A stretch of DNA of 64,000 bases from assembly GCF_001545115.1 (NCBI RefSeq), contig NZ_FCNU01000002.1:124001-188000 (forward strand), read 5' to 3'. The notes below the pieces were generated by a model that saw only the letters and a list, made by a program, of their open reading frames with translations, was not told the origin of the DNA and made no database searches. Below, one piece after another: positions 29,335 to 39,918 of the stretch. Both the position numbers and the translations under genes were made by a program. Every line of letters starts with the position of its first letter. The stretch's first letter is position 1. Source of the DNA: Candidatus Protochlamydia phocaeensis (lineage in GTDB: Bacteria > Chlamydiota > Chlamydiia > Chlamydiales > Parachlamydiaceae).

Positions 29335-30150
29335 ATGCAACCTTCCGTTAATCTATCTGGCCCTTCTTGTCTACCTTATCTTTCAGCACCTATTGCTGTA
29401 CCATCTAAAAGCATCCTCCAAAGAACACGTCCAAAAGATCGGAAGATCGAAAATATTAGACATGCAAAAATTGCCCATCCTTTTAGCTTAGCGGCAGAGA
29501 AACCAATCCGCTTTTCCTCAACGATTCCTCTTGGAAAGAGAGTAGAGCTTATTCTTAACCACCATTTAAGCGAGCGTAAAAATTTGACAGATACGCTCAT
29601 TAAAGTTGGCGTTAAGAGAAATGAATTACAGATGATCCACGCTAATTTCAAAGAATTTAAAAGAAAATTATTGGAATTGCACAAAAAATTAGAGGATGCC
29701 CTTGCTACTGAAGACTTTTCATCTGCCTCACCTTTTTTTCCGGTCTTTGGTTATCCTTCGTTAGAAACTTTTTATTCTCAGGCACAACATATTTATAAAT
29801 ATGTCGATAAAATGGTAAAGAATCCGCGGGATTTAGCTATAACGATCTTACAGCTGATAGAGAGCCATGAACGATTAGAAAAAAAATTGGAGCAAAGACT
29901 TCTCAATTTAGAAAAGCAAATTGTTTATAAAAAAGGAGAGATATCTTACCTTCTTTCCATAGAAGAAATCCAAGATCTATTAACAGAAGTTAAGCTTTAC
30001 AATCAAAAAATGCGCAAAATAGAACCAGAATCTATACCTGTCGGCCGCTCTTCTCCTTTATCGATTGAACAATCAGAAGAAGCGAAAACCATGCATACCC
30101 TTCTTGATATGATGACGTCTATCAATTTGCAATCAACACAAGAGCAATAA
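29335..30150 (+). CDS. Hypothetical coiled-coil protein
   Basis: I do not recognise this 271-residue protein. Two heptad-rich stretches (about residues 75-130 and 170-215, Leu/Lys/Glu rich) suggest an antiparallel coiled coil. There is no signal peptide or membrane segment, and the N-terminus is Ser/Pro rich. The ATG at 29335 has GAGG 6 nt upstream; the GTG at 29329 is less likely. It sits between the LRR protein and the tandem Cys-His paralogs in a host-interaction cluster, so it may also be secreted. Confidence 0.65.
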   Translation: MQPSVNLSGPSCLPYLSAPIAVPSKSILQRTRPKDRKIENIRHAKIAHPFSLAAEKPIRFSSTIPLGKRVELILNHHLSERKNLTDTLIKVGVKRNELQMIHANFKEFKRKLLELHKKLEDALATEDFSSASPFFPVFGYPSLETFYSQAQHIYKYVDKMVKNPRDLAITILQLIESHERLEKKLEQRLLNLEKQIVYKKGEISYLLSIEEIQDLLTEVKLYNQKMRKIEPESIPVGRSSPLSIEQSEEAKTMHTLLDMMTSINLQSTQEQ

Positions 30151-30155
30151 AAAGC

Positions 30156-30193
30156 CTTTTAAAGGCCCTTCCTATCAATGAAGGGCCTCTCTA
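30156..30193. terminator. Hairpin after the coiled-coil gene
   Basis: GGCCCTTC and GAAGGGCC form an 8-bp stem; overlapping it, GCCTTTTAAAGGC is a second palindrome with a run of As to its left. Either can form a terminator, the second for minus-strand transcription. Confidence 0.5.
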
Positions 30194-30487
30194 TCCCTCA
30201 TACCTGTTTTTACATCTGTTTGCTTGTTAAGCGTTAGTATTCCCAAGAAATATTCTCTGAATTAACTTAAACTAAAAAGACAAATATATTATCTTATCTA
30301 TTTCTCAACGAGCCATTTTATAATAGATTATTACCGAATAATCAACTATCTACAGTCAAAATTATTTTCGAATCTAGGCTATAAAATTGGCGACAGCTTC
30401 TAATAGAAAAAATTGCCTATTCGCAATAGATCAATCTTTTAAAGGTGAAGATATTTATTCAAATCAAATAAATGACAAAAGTATTAA
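30194..30487. other. Intergenic gap with a repeat remnant
   Basis: It is AT-rich. A remnant of the dispersed repeat is at about 30350-30395 (ATTATTTTCGAATCTAGGCT, compare 19700-19712 and 59945). No gene is seen. Confidence 0.4.
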
Positions 30488-31708
30488 ATGATGGGCGCTA
30501 TTTTAAATTTATTCTTTTCTTTCCGTTTAGCTATTTCTCCTCATTCGGAGATTCCGTGTCGTTCCCAATCAGAAAACCAAGCTGATACGTTCATTCGCTC
30601 TCTTTCTTCTCGTATTTTTTCTAATTTCTCTTCCTCTCCCTCTTCTAGGCCTTTCATGCCTTTTCAAGTCATTCGCCATCTAGCATCGAATCATACTCCC
30701 TTATTTTATAAGATCGCTCTGAATAGAATCTATGATCAAAAGGATGCTTTCGATCGCACTCCGGACAAACTCACCACCTCCTGCGTTAATAGTGCTGCTG
30801 TTTTAGCTCTTGTTTTCTTGGGAGAACGGAAGGCAAAACAGCTTATGAATCTTTTAAACCGCAATGTAGCTGATTGCATATTTTTTTCCCTGCCTAATAA
30901 CAGTCAATGGACTTTTCGCATCTCTAATCTCTTTTACAGCGCTATTGTGCATCAGATAAATCAGCTAAAGGATGAAGAGCAGAAACAAAAAGAACAAGAA
31001 TACACCCATCATAACATGCAAGATTTTGCAGATTATATTCGTCCGATCGTCACCCCCATTTTAGAGAAAAATCATTCTGGCGAGATCATTGCCGATCTTA
31101 AAAGCTACCTAGCGAATTGTGATTACGATTTTAATATTAAAACGATAGATTCCCTGCGTGAAGAAATAAGAGAAAATTGTCTAAAGGTAAGCACAGAAAA
31201 ATCTTTTATTTATTGCATCGGCATTAAAGAGGGCTTAGGCTTTGATCATGTTTTTATTCTTGAACAATTCGTTTGCCAAAAGACGCACCGCCTCCTTTTT
31301 AGGCTCTATCAATCGTGGATTCTGCAGGCCACATTAATGGAAGAGATGAATAAGCGGCGCTATGGGGATTCCGGAGAGGGGACATGGACGTCAGAGCAGT
31401 TATTGGATTTTTTGACTAATCTAGAAAAGCTTTACTGCAGAACACAAGAGCCGGTCACCTATCAGGAATGCTACGGCTATAAACGCGAAAAAGATGATTA
31501 TACCCTTCTAAGATTTATCTCCCAAGATAAGAAGGAAAATGTCTTATATGGTAAAAGCTTGCGTTATTGCTCTTCAGAAGTCGATTTAATGCATTTCTGG
31601 GAGAATTTTGCTGCCTTTATCTATGCAAATGAAGACTTAAGAGCGCAGTTTGAAGCACCAACAGACTTCCCTCTTTTGTCCGCTTCTTACCCTATTTTGA
31701 TCGGATGA
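30488..31708 (+). CDS. Unknown protein, tandem paralog 1 with conserved Cys-His-Gln pattern
   Basis: The 406-residue protein is clearly homologous to its downstream neighbour across the whole length. Shared landmarks are MPFQVIR, TTSC(V/I)NS with Cys99 at the start of a hydrophobic helix, WTFRISNLF, DYDFNIKT, DH(V/I)FI(L/I)EQF with His254, a YQSWI motif at 274-278, and LYGKSLRYCS. The N-terminus is Ser-rich without a signal peptide. Cys before a helix, then His before a beta strand, then Gln-Ser-Trp is the order found in papain-like folds, so a cysteine protease or transglutaminase-like effector is possible. That is inference from pattern only. Confidence 0.7.
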   Translation: MMGAILNLFFSFRLAISPHSEIPCRSQSENQADTFIRSLSSRIFSNFSSSPSSRPFMPFQVIRHLASNHTPLFYKIALNRIYDQKDAFDRTPDKLTTSCVNSAAVLALVFLGERKAKQLMNLLNRNVADCIFFSLPNNSQWTFRISNLFYSAIVHQINQLKDEEQKQKEQEYTHHNMQDFADYIRPIVTPILEKNHSGEIIADLKSYLANCDYDFNIKTIDSLREEIRENCLKVSTEKSFIYCIGIKEGLGFDHVFILEQFVCQKTHRLLFRLYQSWILQATLMEEMNKRRYGDSGEGTWTSEQLLDFLTNLEKLYCRTQEPVTYQECYGYKREKDDYTLLRFISQDKKENVLYGKSLRYCSSEVDLMHFWENFAAFIYANEDLRAQFEAPTDFPLLSASYPILIG

Positions 31709-31819
31709 ACCGCCCCTTATCCCATTTTTCTGCATCCCGGCTTTTAATAGGGATAATTATGCGAAAAGATATTGATTAATCTCCAAGCTCAGGTTAAAAA
31801 GCGACAAAGGCCTTAAACC

Positions 31820-33103
31820 ATGAATTTTATTTTAAATTTATTTTACTCTCCAAGGGTAGCAACTCCACGTCATCCTTCCCCCCCGTCTTCTCCTTCCCAA
31901 TCAGAAAAGCAATTGGATTCTTTCATTCGCGCTCTTTCTTCGCAGATTTTTTCTATTCCTCCTTCCCCTCTTTCCAAACCTCTTATGCCTTTTCAAGTGA
32001 TTCGATACATCGCTTTGAATCATAGTCCATTATTTTATACAGTCGCTTTGAATAAAATTTATGAGCCTAGCTTTCATTTCGATCAAACTCCGGAAAAACT
32101 CACGACCTCCTGTATTAATAGTACCGCTGCTTTATCCCTTATTTTTTTGGGAGAAAAAAAGGCAAAAAAAATCATGGCGCTTTTAAATTCCGATGTAGAG
32201 TACAAAATTGACTTCCTTCTTCCTGATAAGACTGAATGGACGTTGAGAATCTCCAATCTCTTTCACAGCGCTGTCATTCATCAAATCAATCCATTAAATG
32301 ATGAAAAAGGACTAAAAAAGGAACAGTATATCCGTTCTAATCCCCATATGCATAGCTTCATAAAGCATATTCAACCCCTCATCAAACCCATTTTAGAGAA
32401 ACATAATTCCGAAGAGATTATTGCTAATCTTAAAGATTGTTTCGTAAATTGTAATTATGACTTTAATATTAAAACGATGGATTCTCTCCGAAAGGAAATA
32501 AAAGAAAATAAAGCAAAAATAAGCGGAAAAAAGTCTTTTGTCTATTGCATAGGGATTAAAGAAGATCGCGCTTATGATCACATTTTTATCATCGAACAAT
32601 TTCTTTGCCCGAAGACGCATCACATGCTTTTTAGGCGCTATCAATCTTGGATTATGCAAGCCACATTAATAGAAGAGATCAACAAGCGCAGGAACGGGGA
32701 ATCAGGGGAAGACGCTTGGACTGAAGCGCAGCTACTGCATTTTTTGAATAATCTACAGAATCTTTATTGTAGAACAGGAGAGCCAATCACCTATCAAGAC
32801 TGCTATGGCTATAACCGCAAACAAGATAATTACACTCTCCTAAAATTAAAAACTCAACATAATGCCGAAGATGTCTTATATGGCAAAAGTTTGCGATATT
32901 GCTCTTGCGAAGTTGATTTAGCCCATTTCTGGGAAAACTTTGCTAACTTTATCTATTCAAACGAGGAATTAAGGTCTCAATTTGATGTAACAACTAGAAA
33001 TCCTCTAGATTTTTCAAAAGACGATCTGCAAGCTCATCAAAGCAAGCAAAACCCATTAGATTTATCTCCTTTGTTCGATTTCGCCTCTCTTCTCATCGGA
33101 TGA
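31820..33103 (+). CDS. Unknown protein, tandem paralog 2 with conserved Cys-His-Gln pattern
   Basis: This 427-residue protein is the second copy, with the same order of motifs: Cys98 in TTSCINST, His254 in YDHIFIIEQF and YQSWI at 274-278. Spacing between these residues is virtually identical in the two copies, although many surface positions differ, as expected if the residues are functional. It differs by a C-terminal extension of about 20 residues (RNPLDFSKDDLQAHQSK). It lies 111 nt after the first copy on the same strand and is followed by a terminator-like hairpin. Confidence 0.7.
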   Translation: MNFILNLFYSPRVATPRHPSPPSSPSQSEKQLDSFIRALSSQIFSIPPSPLSKPLMPFQVIRYIALNHSPLFYTVALNKIYEPSFHFDQTPEKLTTSCINSTAALSLIFLGEKKAKKIMALLNSDVEYKIDFLLPDKTEWTLRISNLFHSAVIHQINPLNDEKGLKKEQYIRSNPHMHSFIKHIQPLIKPILEKHNSEEIIANLKDCFVNCNYDFNIKTMDSLRKEIKENKAKISGKKSFVYCIGIKEDRAYDHIFIIEQFLCPKTHHMLFRRYQSWIMQATLIEEINKRRNGESGEDAWTEAQLLHFLNNLQNLYCRTGEPITYQDCYGYNRKQDNYTLLKLKTQHNAEDVLYGKSLRYCSCEVDLAHFWENFANFIYSNEELRSQFDVTTRNPLDFSKDDLQAHQSKQNPLDLSPLFDFASLLIG

Positions 33104-33158
33104 AACAGCGCCTAATGCGTTTCTCTTCAGACACGGATTTTAATCGATTGCATTAAAG

Positions 33159-33207
33159 GAACAGTCCATAAAGGACTTTTACAAAGAAGCAAGGGACTGC
33201 TCTTTTT
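33159..33207 (+). terminator. Terminator after the tandem paralogs
   Basis: GAACAGTCC (33159-33167) pairs with GGACTGCTC (33194-33202) with one mismatch, followed by TTTTTCTTTC. The loop is 26 nt. Confidence 0.6.
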
Positions 33208-33363
33208 CTTTCATTAAATAGGAGGCTCTTTCTCTTACTCCAGAGCGAGGAATAATAAAAAACTCTTGATTTTATAATAAAATTAAACGATAATTTATCA
33301 CAATTAAACTATTCAAAATGAATTCTTTAAGAAACTATTATTGATTGTTAGGAGTTAAGGTTC

Positions 33364-33630
33364 ATGGCTAAATTAATTTTTGATCATAATGAAGAAGAAG
33401 TCGAATTACCAGATGATTCTCCCATTGCTGAAGCGTGCGAAGAAGCTGGTGTTCCATTTGCCTGTACGGAAGGTGTATGCGGCACATGCGTCATTGAAGT
33501 AAAAGAGGGAAAAGAGAACTTATCTGCTCCGACAAAAGAAGAAGAAGATTTCCTTGGCGAAGGCACTTGCCATGAGCGTTTGGCCTGTCAATGCCGTATT
33601 AAGAAAGGGAACGTACGCGTTTCTTTTTAA
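33364..33630 (+). CDS. [2Fe-2S] ferredoxin
   Basis: The 88-residue protein has the plant-type 2Fe-2S ligand set Cys34-x4-Cys39-x2-Cys42 and Cys75 in ERLACQC. The extra Cys77 is not a standard ligand. AGGAG lies 9 nt before the ATG. The protein is acidic, as expected for an electron carrier. Chlamydia has a similar small ferredoxin (CT059) near sucA/sucB. It is followed 57 nt later by an Fe-S carrier fusion, so a role in Fe-S biogenesis or its electron supply is plausible. Confidence 0.93.
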   Translation: MAKLIFDHNEEEVELPDDSPIAEACEEAGVPFACTEGVCGTCVIEVKEGKENLSAPTKEEEDFLGEGTCHERLACQCRIKKGNVRVSF

Positions 33631-33687
33631 TGAATCTTATCTTAAACTGAATTCCATCAGCCTAAAATTTTACTAGAGGAAAGCATT

Positions 33688-34416
33688 ATGTCTTGTTGTT
33701 CACGTCCAAAAAAAGAAGAAGAGCATTCTCATTCTCATTCACACTCTTCTTGCTGCGGCTCTCATAGCCACAAAGACCATTCGCATGAGCATTCTCATTC
33801 TCATTCTCATTCACATGGCGATTCTTGCTGTTCGGCTCCAAAAAAATCTAACGAGTCAGCAAAAAAAATTAGCCGTCAAATGACCATCGAAGAAATTTTG
33901 GGCATGTTCCCTTACAAAGCTCAGAAGCTTTCTCAAGAAATCACCAATGCAGGCCTGCACTGCGTCGGCTGCCATGCTGCTGTATGGGAAACGCTGGAAG
34001 GTGGAATGCTTAGCCACGGCAAAACTGAAGAGCAAATCGATGAGCTCGTCCGCCGTTTGAATGTTTTATTGGAAGAGCCGATCGATCAATCTTCTATCTG
34101 CATTACGTCAAGAGGCGCTGCCAAGTTTTTAGAAATTCTAAATGACGAAGGCAAGCAAGGCTGGGGCATGCGTTTTGCCGAAGAAATGGCTGGATGCAAT
34201 GGATTTGAATATGTCCTGGATTTCTCTGAGAAAGCCGAGGCAGATGATCAAGTATTTGTATCCAATGGCATTGAAATCCATGTCAAGAAAGCGATGGTTC
34301 CCCGCCTACTTGGATCTGAAATCGATTTCGTTGACGGTCTTCGCGGATCCGGCTTCAAAATTTCAAATCCAAATGTCCGCTCTTCTTGCGGCTGCGGAAG
34401 CTCCCATAACTATTAA
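33688..34416 (+). CDS. His-rich / DUF1858 / A-type Fe-S carrier fusion
   Basis: The 242-residue protein has three parts. Residues 1-60 contain about 17 His in HSHSHS runs with paired Cys, a probable metal-binding tail. Residues 65-128 match DUF1858, the redox-disulfide domain found with hybrid-cluster proteins, with C92-V-G-C95. Residues 135-242 are an IscA/HesB-like carrier with Cys170 in AGCNGFEY and the terminal CGC motif (Cys234, Cys236). It likely delivers Fe-S clusters. Its stop overlaps the convergent lpdA stop by two bases or more (shared TTAA). AGAGGAAAG precedes the start. Confidence 0.8.
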   Translation: MSCCSRPKKEEEHSHSHSHSSCCGSHSHKDHSHEHSHSHSHSHGDSCCSAPKKSNESAKKISRQMTIEEILGMFPYKAQKLSQEITNAGLHCVGCHAAVWETLEGGMLSHGKTEEQIDELVRRLNVLLEEPIDQSSICITSRGAAKFLEILNDEGKQGWGMRFAEEMAGCNGFEYVLDFSEKAEADDQVFVSNGIEIHVKKAMVPRLLGSEIDFVDGLRGSGFKISNPNVRSSCGCGSSHNY

Positions 34417-35810
34417 AGATGAATAGGCCGTCCCAATGCATGAAGGGCGGCCTCTTTAATGGCTTCACTGAGAGTCGGATGGGCATTTGGCGCCTCTCCG
34501 ATTTCTTTCAATGTCGCTCGCTTTTGCATGGCCATCATTCCCTCGGCAATCAATTCCGATGCATGCGCGCCGATAATATGCATTCCCACTAGCCTGCCGG
34601 ATTGCTGATCACCGACAATTTTGACTAATCCTTCTGTCTCGTCACTGCAGCGTGCACGTGGATTGCCTTTAAAAAAGCTTGTTCCAACGAGAACGGCTAA
34701 TCCAGCCTCGCGCGCGTCTTGTTCCGTCATACCGACAGCCGCCACTTCGGGATCGGTATAAATGACATTTGGAATCGCCATGTAATTGATAAGCGGCTGC
34801 CCGCCTTTTAACCATTCGACCACGGCCACGCCTTCTTCCGAGGCGCGATGGGCCAGCATGGAGCCATCGATCAAATCGCCGATAGCAAAAATATGAGAGT
34901 GCGCAGTACGCAAATTCGCATCGACCGGCACAAACCCGCGGCGGTCCGGCTGAATGCCAATTTTTTCCAATCCCAATCCGCTGCTATAAGGCCGTCTTCC
35001 AACGGCGACCAAGACAACTTGAGCGCTTAGATTACGTAGCTCCTCATTCCCTTCAATAGTCAAAATGACCTCATCTGGTTGGACAACGGCTGTAGCCACT
35101 TTAGTGGATAAATGGAATTGGATGCCTTGCTTTTGCAAAACCTGCAAAAGCTGCTTGGACAGAGTCTTGTCCATGGCCGGACAAATATGGTCCAACATTT
35201 CGACAACAGTCACAGAAGCGCCTAAACGGCTATAGACAGATGCCAGTTCAACTCCGATAACTCCTCCCCCTATCACAACTAACCGTTCCGGAACTTGGGG
35301 CAAGCTTAATGCTCCTGTGGAAGAAACGATCTGCCGCTCATCAAAGGGAAGAAAGGGCAGGGCGATCGGTTCTGAGCCTGTAGCTAAAATAATAGAATCC
35401 GCCTCAATTTCTTCCGTTTGCTCTCCTTTTTTTACCTTTAAAAGATGGGGATTGATAAACTCCGCCTCGCCTTGGATAAAATCCACTTGATTCTTCTTAA
35501 ATAACCCTGCGATACCGTCGACTAAGCTCTTCACGACGTGTTTTTTCCTATCCATCATTTGGCGGAAAGAATAGCGTAAATCCGAGCAATCGATCCCTAA
35601 TTCTTTGCCATTGCGCTGTACGCGCGCCAAAAGTTCTGTCGATTGCAAGAGGGCTTTAGAAGGAATGCATCCCACGTTTAAGCAAGTCCCGCCCAATGTC
35701 TCCCGTTTGTCGATGCAAACCGTTTTAAATCCAAGCTGTGCTGCTCGAATGGCAGCAACATAGCCGCCAGGCCCCGCTCCAATAATTGCCAATTCATAGT
35801 GCTTTGCCAT
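34413..35810 (-). CDS. lpdA: Dihydrolipoyl dehydrogenase (E3)
   Basis: This 465-residue flavoprotein reoxidises lipoyl groups of 2-oxoacid dehydrogenases. It has the FAD motif GAGPGGYVAA, the redox disulfide Cys43/Cys48 in GGTCLNVGCIPSK, the NAD motif GGGVIGVELA, and the active-site His/Glu pair in NAHPTLSEA. It starts 15 nt after sucB, completing an E1-E2-E3 operon. Its 3' end overlaps the convergent Fe-S fusion gene. Confidence 0.96.
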   Translation of the reverse strand: MAKHYELAIIGAGPGGYVAAIRAAQLGFKTVCIDKRETLGGTCLNVGCIPSKALLQSTELLARVQRNGKELGIDCSDLRYSFRQMMDRKKHVVKSLVDGIAGLFKKNQVDFIQGEAEFINPHLLKVKKGEQTEEIEADSIILATGSEPIALPFLPFDERQIVSSTGALSLPQVPERLVVIGGGVIGVELASVYSRLGASVTVVEMLDHICPAMDKTLSKQLLQVLQKQGIQFHLSTKVATAVVQPDEVILTIEGNEELRNLSAQVVLVAVGRRPYSSGLGLEKIGIQPDRRGFVPVDANLRTAHSHIFAIGDLIDGSMLAHRASEEGVAVVEWLKGGQPLINYMAIPNVIYTDPEVAAVGMTEQDAREAGLAVLVGTSFFKGNPRARCSDETEGLVKIVGDQQSGRLVGMHIIGAHASELIAEGMMAMQKRATLKEIGEAPNAHPTLSEAIKEAALHALGRPIHL

Positions 35811-35825
35811 CTTGCATTCTCTCTT

Positions 35826-37031
35826 TTATAAATCTAAAAGCAAGCGGGAAGGATCTTCCAACTGATTTTTAATATGAACAAGAAAAGAAACCGAATCTTT
35901 GCCATCAATTAAACGATGATCATAGCTTAAAGCCAAATACATCATGGGCCGAATGACAATTTGATCGTCAACGACAACCGGCCGCTTTTCAATTTTATGC
36001 ATGCCTAAAATGCCGCATTGGGGTGGATTTAGAATGGGAGTGGATAAAAGAGAACCATAAACTCCGCCATTAGTAATGGTAAATCCCCCTCCCTGCAAAT
36101 CCTCAATTGCAATGCTGCCCTCTCTAGCTTTCTTGGCAAAGACATCAATAGCCTGTTCGATCTGGAAAAAAGTCAAGCGGTCGCAATTGCGTATGACAGG
36201 CACAATGGTTCCACGGTCTGTCCCGACTGCAACACCAATATCGTAATATTCGCGCTGGACGATGTCATCCCCTTCAAGATAAGAATTGACTTGAGGATAG
36301 GCCTGCAAAGCCGAAACGACAGCTTTGACAAAAAAAGACATAAAACCCAGCTTCGTTCCATATTTTTTGGTGAATTTTTCCTGATATTTCTCTCTCAATT
36401 GGACGATCTGCGACATGTCGACTTCATTAAAAGTCGTCAGCATGGCTGTGGTCTGCTGTGCCTCGACTAGGCGGCTGGCAATGACCTTGCGGATTTTTGA
36501 TAAAGGCTTGCGCGTTTCCCTTCGCACTTGCTGTTCTTTGCTTGAAGCAGCAGCCTGAGCCTTCCCTTCTTGCCGGCTTGGAGCCGGCCTTTGCTCCTTT
36601 TGGGCCGTCTGTAAATCAGCCAAAAAAGCCGCTTTAGTCTGTCGAATGGGAGCTTGCTCTTGTTGAAAGGATTCCGGCCTAGCCTCCGCCTGTTGCTCTG
36701 CTACTGGTCTCTTGCGCTCGTCCTTGCCTTCTTTTTCTTTTGGGATTTCTTTTGCCATTGTTTCCGCACTGGAAGGAGCTTGGGATTTTTCCTGAGGAGC
36801 CTCTTCTATTGTTCCGATGACCTGGCCGATCTTGACCGTATCCCCTGTTTTGACAGACAGGGCAACCCTTCCAGTCTGAGGAGCATACAGAACCTGATTG
36901 ACTTTATCCGTTTCCAATTCAAGCAATTCGCCATCGGCTTTGACGATTGTTCCATCAGGAGCAAAAACTTGCCCAATGACCGCTTCGGAAATCGACTCTC
37001 CCATAGAGGGAATTTTAATCTCGCTTTTCAT
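35826..37031 (-). CDS. sucB: 2-oxoglutarate dehydrogenase E2 (dihydrolipoyl succinyltransferase)
   Basis: The 401-residue E2 has an N-terminal lipoyl domain with Lys43 in [12 protein letters not shown], a Gln/Lys/Pro-rich linker, a peripheral-subunit-binding segment ([17 protein letters not shown] is already the start of the catalytic domain, so the binding domain is short or very divergent), and the catalytic motif SYDHRLIDG. The GIAVGTDRG-like segment ([11 protein letters not shown]) is also conserved. The start overlaps the sucA stop by four bases. The pair corresponds to CT054/CT055. Confidence 0.95.
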   Translation of the reverse strand: MKSEIKIPSMGESISEAVIGQVFAPDGTIVKADGELLELETDKVNQVLYAPQTGRVALSVKTGDTVKIGQVIGTIEEAPQEKSQAPSSAETMAKEIPKEKEGKDERKRPVAEQQAEARPESFQQEQAPIRQTKAAFLADLQTAQKEQRPAPSRQEGKAQAAASSKEQQVRRETRKPLSKIRKVIASRLVEAQQTTAMLTTFNEVDMSQIVQLREKYQEKFTKKYGTKLGFMSFFVKAVVSALQAYPQVNSYLEGDDIVQREYYDIGVAVGTDRGTIVPVIRNCDRLTFFQIEQAIDVFAKKAREGSIAIEDLQGGGFTITNGGVYGSLLSTPILNPPQCGILGMHKIEKRPVVVDDQIVIRPMMYLALSYDHRLIDGKDSVSFLVHIKNQLEDPSRLLLDL

Positions 37032-39802
37032 AGCTGAAAGACCTGTTGTAAGATATTGGTATGCTCTTGTTCATGACGGGAATGGGATCCCGTGGCAGGA
37101 GTTGCGCTGCGCTCTCTTCCTACATAAAAAAGAGGAAGCCCCCTAGGAAGAAGCTCGTTCAAGCAAGGGTAAATATAGGACCATGCCCCCATATTTTGCG
37201 GTTCTTCCTGCACCCATAAACAATCCTGCAATCCTGTATAAAGAGAAAGCAAGGCGATTAAACGGCGGGCGTTTAATGGATAGAGCTGTTCTAAGCGAAT
37301 AAAGGCAACGTCTTTTCTTTGATCCTTTTCCCGTTTAGTCAGCAAATCATAGTAGATGCGCCCGCTGCAAAGAACTAAACGGCGCACGCCTTGCGGCTTT
37401 GGCAAGGGATCGCCTAAAATTTCTTGAAAACTTCCCTGCGTCAACTCATCTAAGCGGCTCGTCGCAGCAGGATGGCGTAGAAGCCCTTTTGGAGTAAAAA
37501 CGATCAGAGGCTTTTCAATGTCGCGATGGATTTGGCGCCGCAGTAAATGAAAGAACTGAGCTGGAGTAGTAGGATTGACAATTTGCATATTGTCGTGACC
37601 GGCGAGCGTTAAAAAACGTTCCAGACGACCTGAAGAGTGCTCCGGCCCTTGCCCCTCATAGCCATGCGGTAGAAAAAGCACAAGCTTGGAGCGCTGTCCC
37701 CATTTCTGCTCTCCGCTTGCAATATATTGATCAATAATGACTTGAGCGCCATTGCCAAAGTCACCAAATTGGGCTTCCCAGATAGTCAGGCCTTGCGGAC
37801 AAACCACGCTATAGCCATATTCAAATCCGAGGATGGCCATTTCCGATAAAGGCGAATTAAATACTTCAAAACGCCCCTGCCCATCTTTTAGGTGGTTCAA
37901 AGGATAATATTCTATTTCTTCTCTCTGCTGATCTATCCACATGGCATGGCGATGGCTAAAGGTTCCCCGGCAACAATCTTGCCCGGATAAACGCACGGGA
38001 GTGCCTTCCCAAAGCAAGGTGGCATAAGCTAAGTATTCAGCCATCCCCCAATCGATAGGTTTATCCTCTTTCACCATTTTTAAGCGTTCTTTGATCAAAT
38101 GATCAAGCTTCGCATGCAGATGAAATCCATTAGGAACAGCGCAGAAACGCTCTGCCAGGGCAACTAATACATCCTTTGCCACACCCGTTTCGATAGGATC
38201 AAAAAGCGCTTGATTGCTTGGAATGGACATGAGATCTTGATTTTGTCCCACAGATGTTAAATGCTCTTTTTGATGAGCGTGCGCCTCTTGCAACCCTAGC
38301 TTAAACCGCTCTTCCCATTCGTCCATTTCTCCTTTTTGGACAATTCCCTGTTCGATTAAGCGATTGCGATAAATTTCTCTGATAGGCCTTTTATTTCTAA
38401 TCACTCGATATTCAATGGGTTGAGTAAAAGCAGGCTCATCGCTTTCATTGTGACCGTATTTGCGATAGCCATTCAAATCAATGAAGACATCGCAGTGGAA
38501 GCGTTGGCGGACGAGCAAGGCCAATAGCGCAACTTGAACGCAGCTATCGGGATCTTCTGCATTGACGTGGAAGACGGGCAAACCGAAAGCTTTGGCAATA
38601 TCCGTGCAATAAACTGTAGAGCGCAAGTCGCGCGGGATTGTTGTAAATCCAATTTGATTGTTGATGACAAGATGGATAGTCCCTCCTGTTGCATAACCAG
38701 GCAATTTGGCCAATTGCAGCGTTTCATATACAACACCTTGGCCGGACAAGGCGGCATCGCCATGAATAAGAATAGGAATGACTTTTTTTCTATCCTCTTC
38801 ATCTTTTTCTAAGAATTGCTTTGCCCTTGTCATCCCCTCGACAACGCTATCGACCGATTCCAAATGACTGGGATTTGGGCTCACCGTCAGGCGTATCTTC
38901 TTGGCATTTAACCGCGCATAATGACCTTTAAATCCCTTATGATACTTGACATCTCCCATACCTTCAAAAGATTCCGGAATGTAGTTATCCTCAAATTCAT
39001 TGAAAACCAATTGAAAGGACTTATTTAAAATATTGGTCAGCACATTCAAGCGGCCGCGATGCGCCATCCCCAGGACAGCCTCTTCCACGCCTTCTTCGGA
39101 AGCGGATTCGAGCATAAGGGCCAGCATGGGAATAAGGGTTTCCGTTCCTTCCAGAGAAAAGCGCTTTTGGCCGACATATTTGGTGTGAAGGAATGTTTCA
39201 AGTAGTTCGGAACGGTTTAAATATTCTAAAGTCAGCCGTTTTTGTTCAGGAGAAAGTCCCGTTTTAAAAAATTCTTTTTCAATATAATTTTGCAGCCAAT
39301 TTTCCAAATCGGGATTGGACCCATATTTATATTCAAATCCAATATGGCGGCAATAGAGATTGCGCAAGGCGTCCAGCAAGGAACTAAGCGGCGCTTGCCC
39401 TTGCGGAAGGAGGCCGAAGGTGGGAAAAAACCGCTTGAGATCTCTCTCTTCAAATCCCAACCGATCCAATCTTAAGCTTTCCGGTTCTTCAGGAGGCTGC
39501 GAAACCAACGGATTGACGTGGGCCATCAAGTGTCCATTTCGGCGATAGGCCTCAATTAACTGAAAAATGCGGCTATCAACGGCAGCTGCAGAGACGTCTT
39601 CTTTGCTTGCGGAAATGCCATCTTTGACGGAAAGAGCAGGCTTTAAGCCAATTTTCGCTTCAACTCCTTGCCGATCTAGCGCTTCGAAGTAGCGCTGCCA
39701 CGACAGGCTAAGTTGAGCCGGATTAGTTTGATATTGCTGGTACAAACTTTCAAGAAGAGCAAGATTGGCCGTCTCTCCTTCTAGTGTTTGATTGACATTC
39801 AT
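37028..39802 (-). CDS. sucA: 2-oxoglutarate dehydrogenase E1
   Basis: The 924-residue thiamine-diphosphate enzyme decarboxylates 2-oxoglutarate. Recognisable are the N-terminal E2-binding helix ([20 protein letters not shown]), [11 protein letters not shown], the [14 protein letters not shown] cofactor region, and the C-terminal [12 protein letters not shown] and [19 protein letters not shown] motifs. Length is normal. It is the first gene of the sucA-sucB-lpdA operon, giving this organism a complete oxoglutarate dehydrogenase complex. The gene diverges from the cytochrome c assembly genes, separated by about 115 bp. Confidence 0.97.
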   Translation of the reverse strand: MNVNQTLEGETANLALLESLYQQYQTNPAQLSLSWQRYFEALDRQGVEAKIGLKPALSVKDGISASKEDVSAAAVDSRIFQLIEAYRRNGHLMAHVNPLVSQPPEEPESLRLDRLGFEERDLKRFFPTFGLLPQGQAPLSSLLDALRNLYCRHIGFEYKYGSNPDLENWLQNYIEKEFFKTGLSPEQKRLTLEYLNRSELLETFLHTKYVGQKRFSLEGTETLIPMLALMLESASEEGVEEAVLGMAHRGRLNVLTNILNKSFQLVFNEFEDNYIPESFEGMGDVKYHKGFKGHYARLNAKKIRLTVSPNPSHLESVDSVVEGMTRAKQFLEKDEEDRKKVIPILIHGDAALSGQGVVYETLQLAKLPGYATGGTIHLVINNQIGFTTIPRDLRSTVYCTDIAKAFGLPVFHVNAEDPDSCVQVALLALLVRQRFHCDVFIDLNGYRKYGHNESDEPAFTQPIEYRVIRNKRPIREIYRNRLIEQGIVQKGEMDEWEERFKLGLQEAHAHQKEHLTSVGQNQDLMSIPSNQALFDPIETGVAKDVLVALAERFCAVPNGFHLHAKLDHLIKERLKMVKEDKPIDWGMAEYLAYATLLWEGTPVRLSGQDCCRGTFSHRHAMWIDQQREEIEYYPLNHLKDGQGRFEVFNSPLSEMAILGFEYGYSVVCPQGLTIWEAQFGDFGNGAQVIIDQYIASGEQKWGQRSKLVLFLPHGYEGQGPEHSSGRLERFLTLAGHDNMQIVNPTTPAQFFHLLRRQIHRDIEKPLIVFTPKGLLRHPAATSRLDELTQGSFQEILGDPLPKPQGVRRLVLCSGRIYYDLLTKREKDQRKDVAFIRLEQLYPLNARRLIALLSLYTGLQDCLWVQEEPQNMGAWSYIYPCLNELLPRGLPLFYVGRERSATPATGSHSRHEQEHTNILQQVFQL

Positions 39803-39918
39803 TGTGCCTTGCCCTAACTTAGCGGGTTATCTATTTGCTTATTGATTATAGGTTTAGCTTAGAAATAAATATTTTTAAAGGGTAAACTCCAGGCTTCTCG
39901 CTTATCAAACAAGATTTT

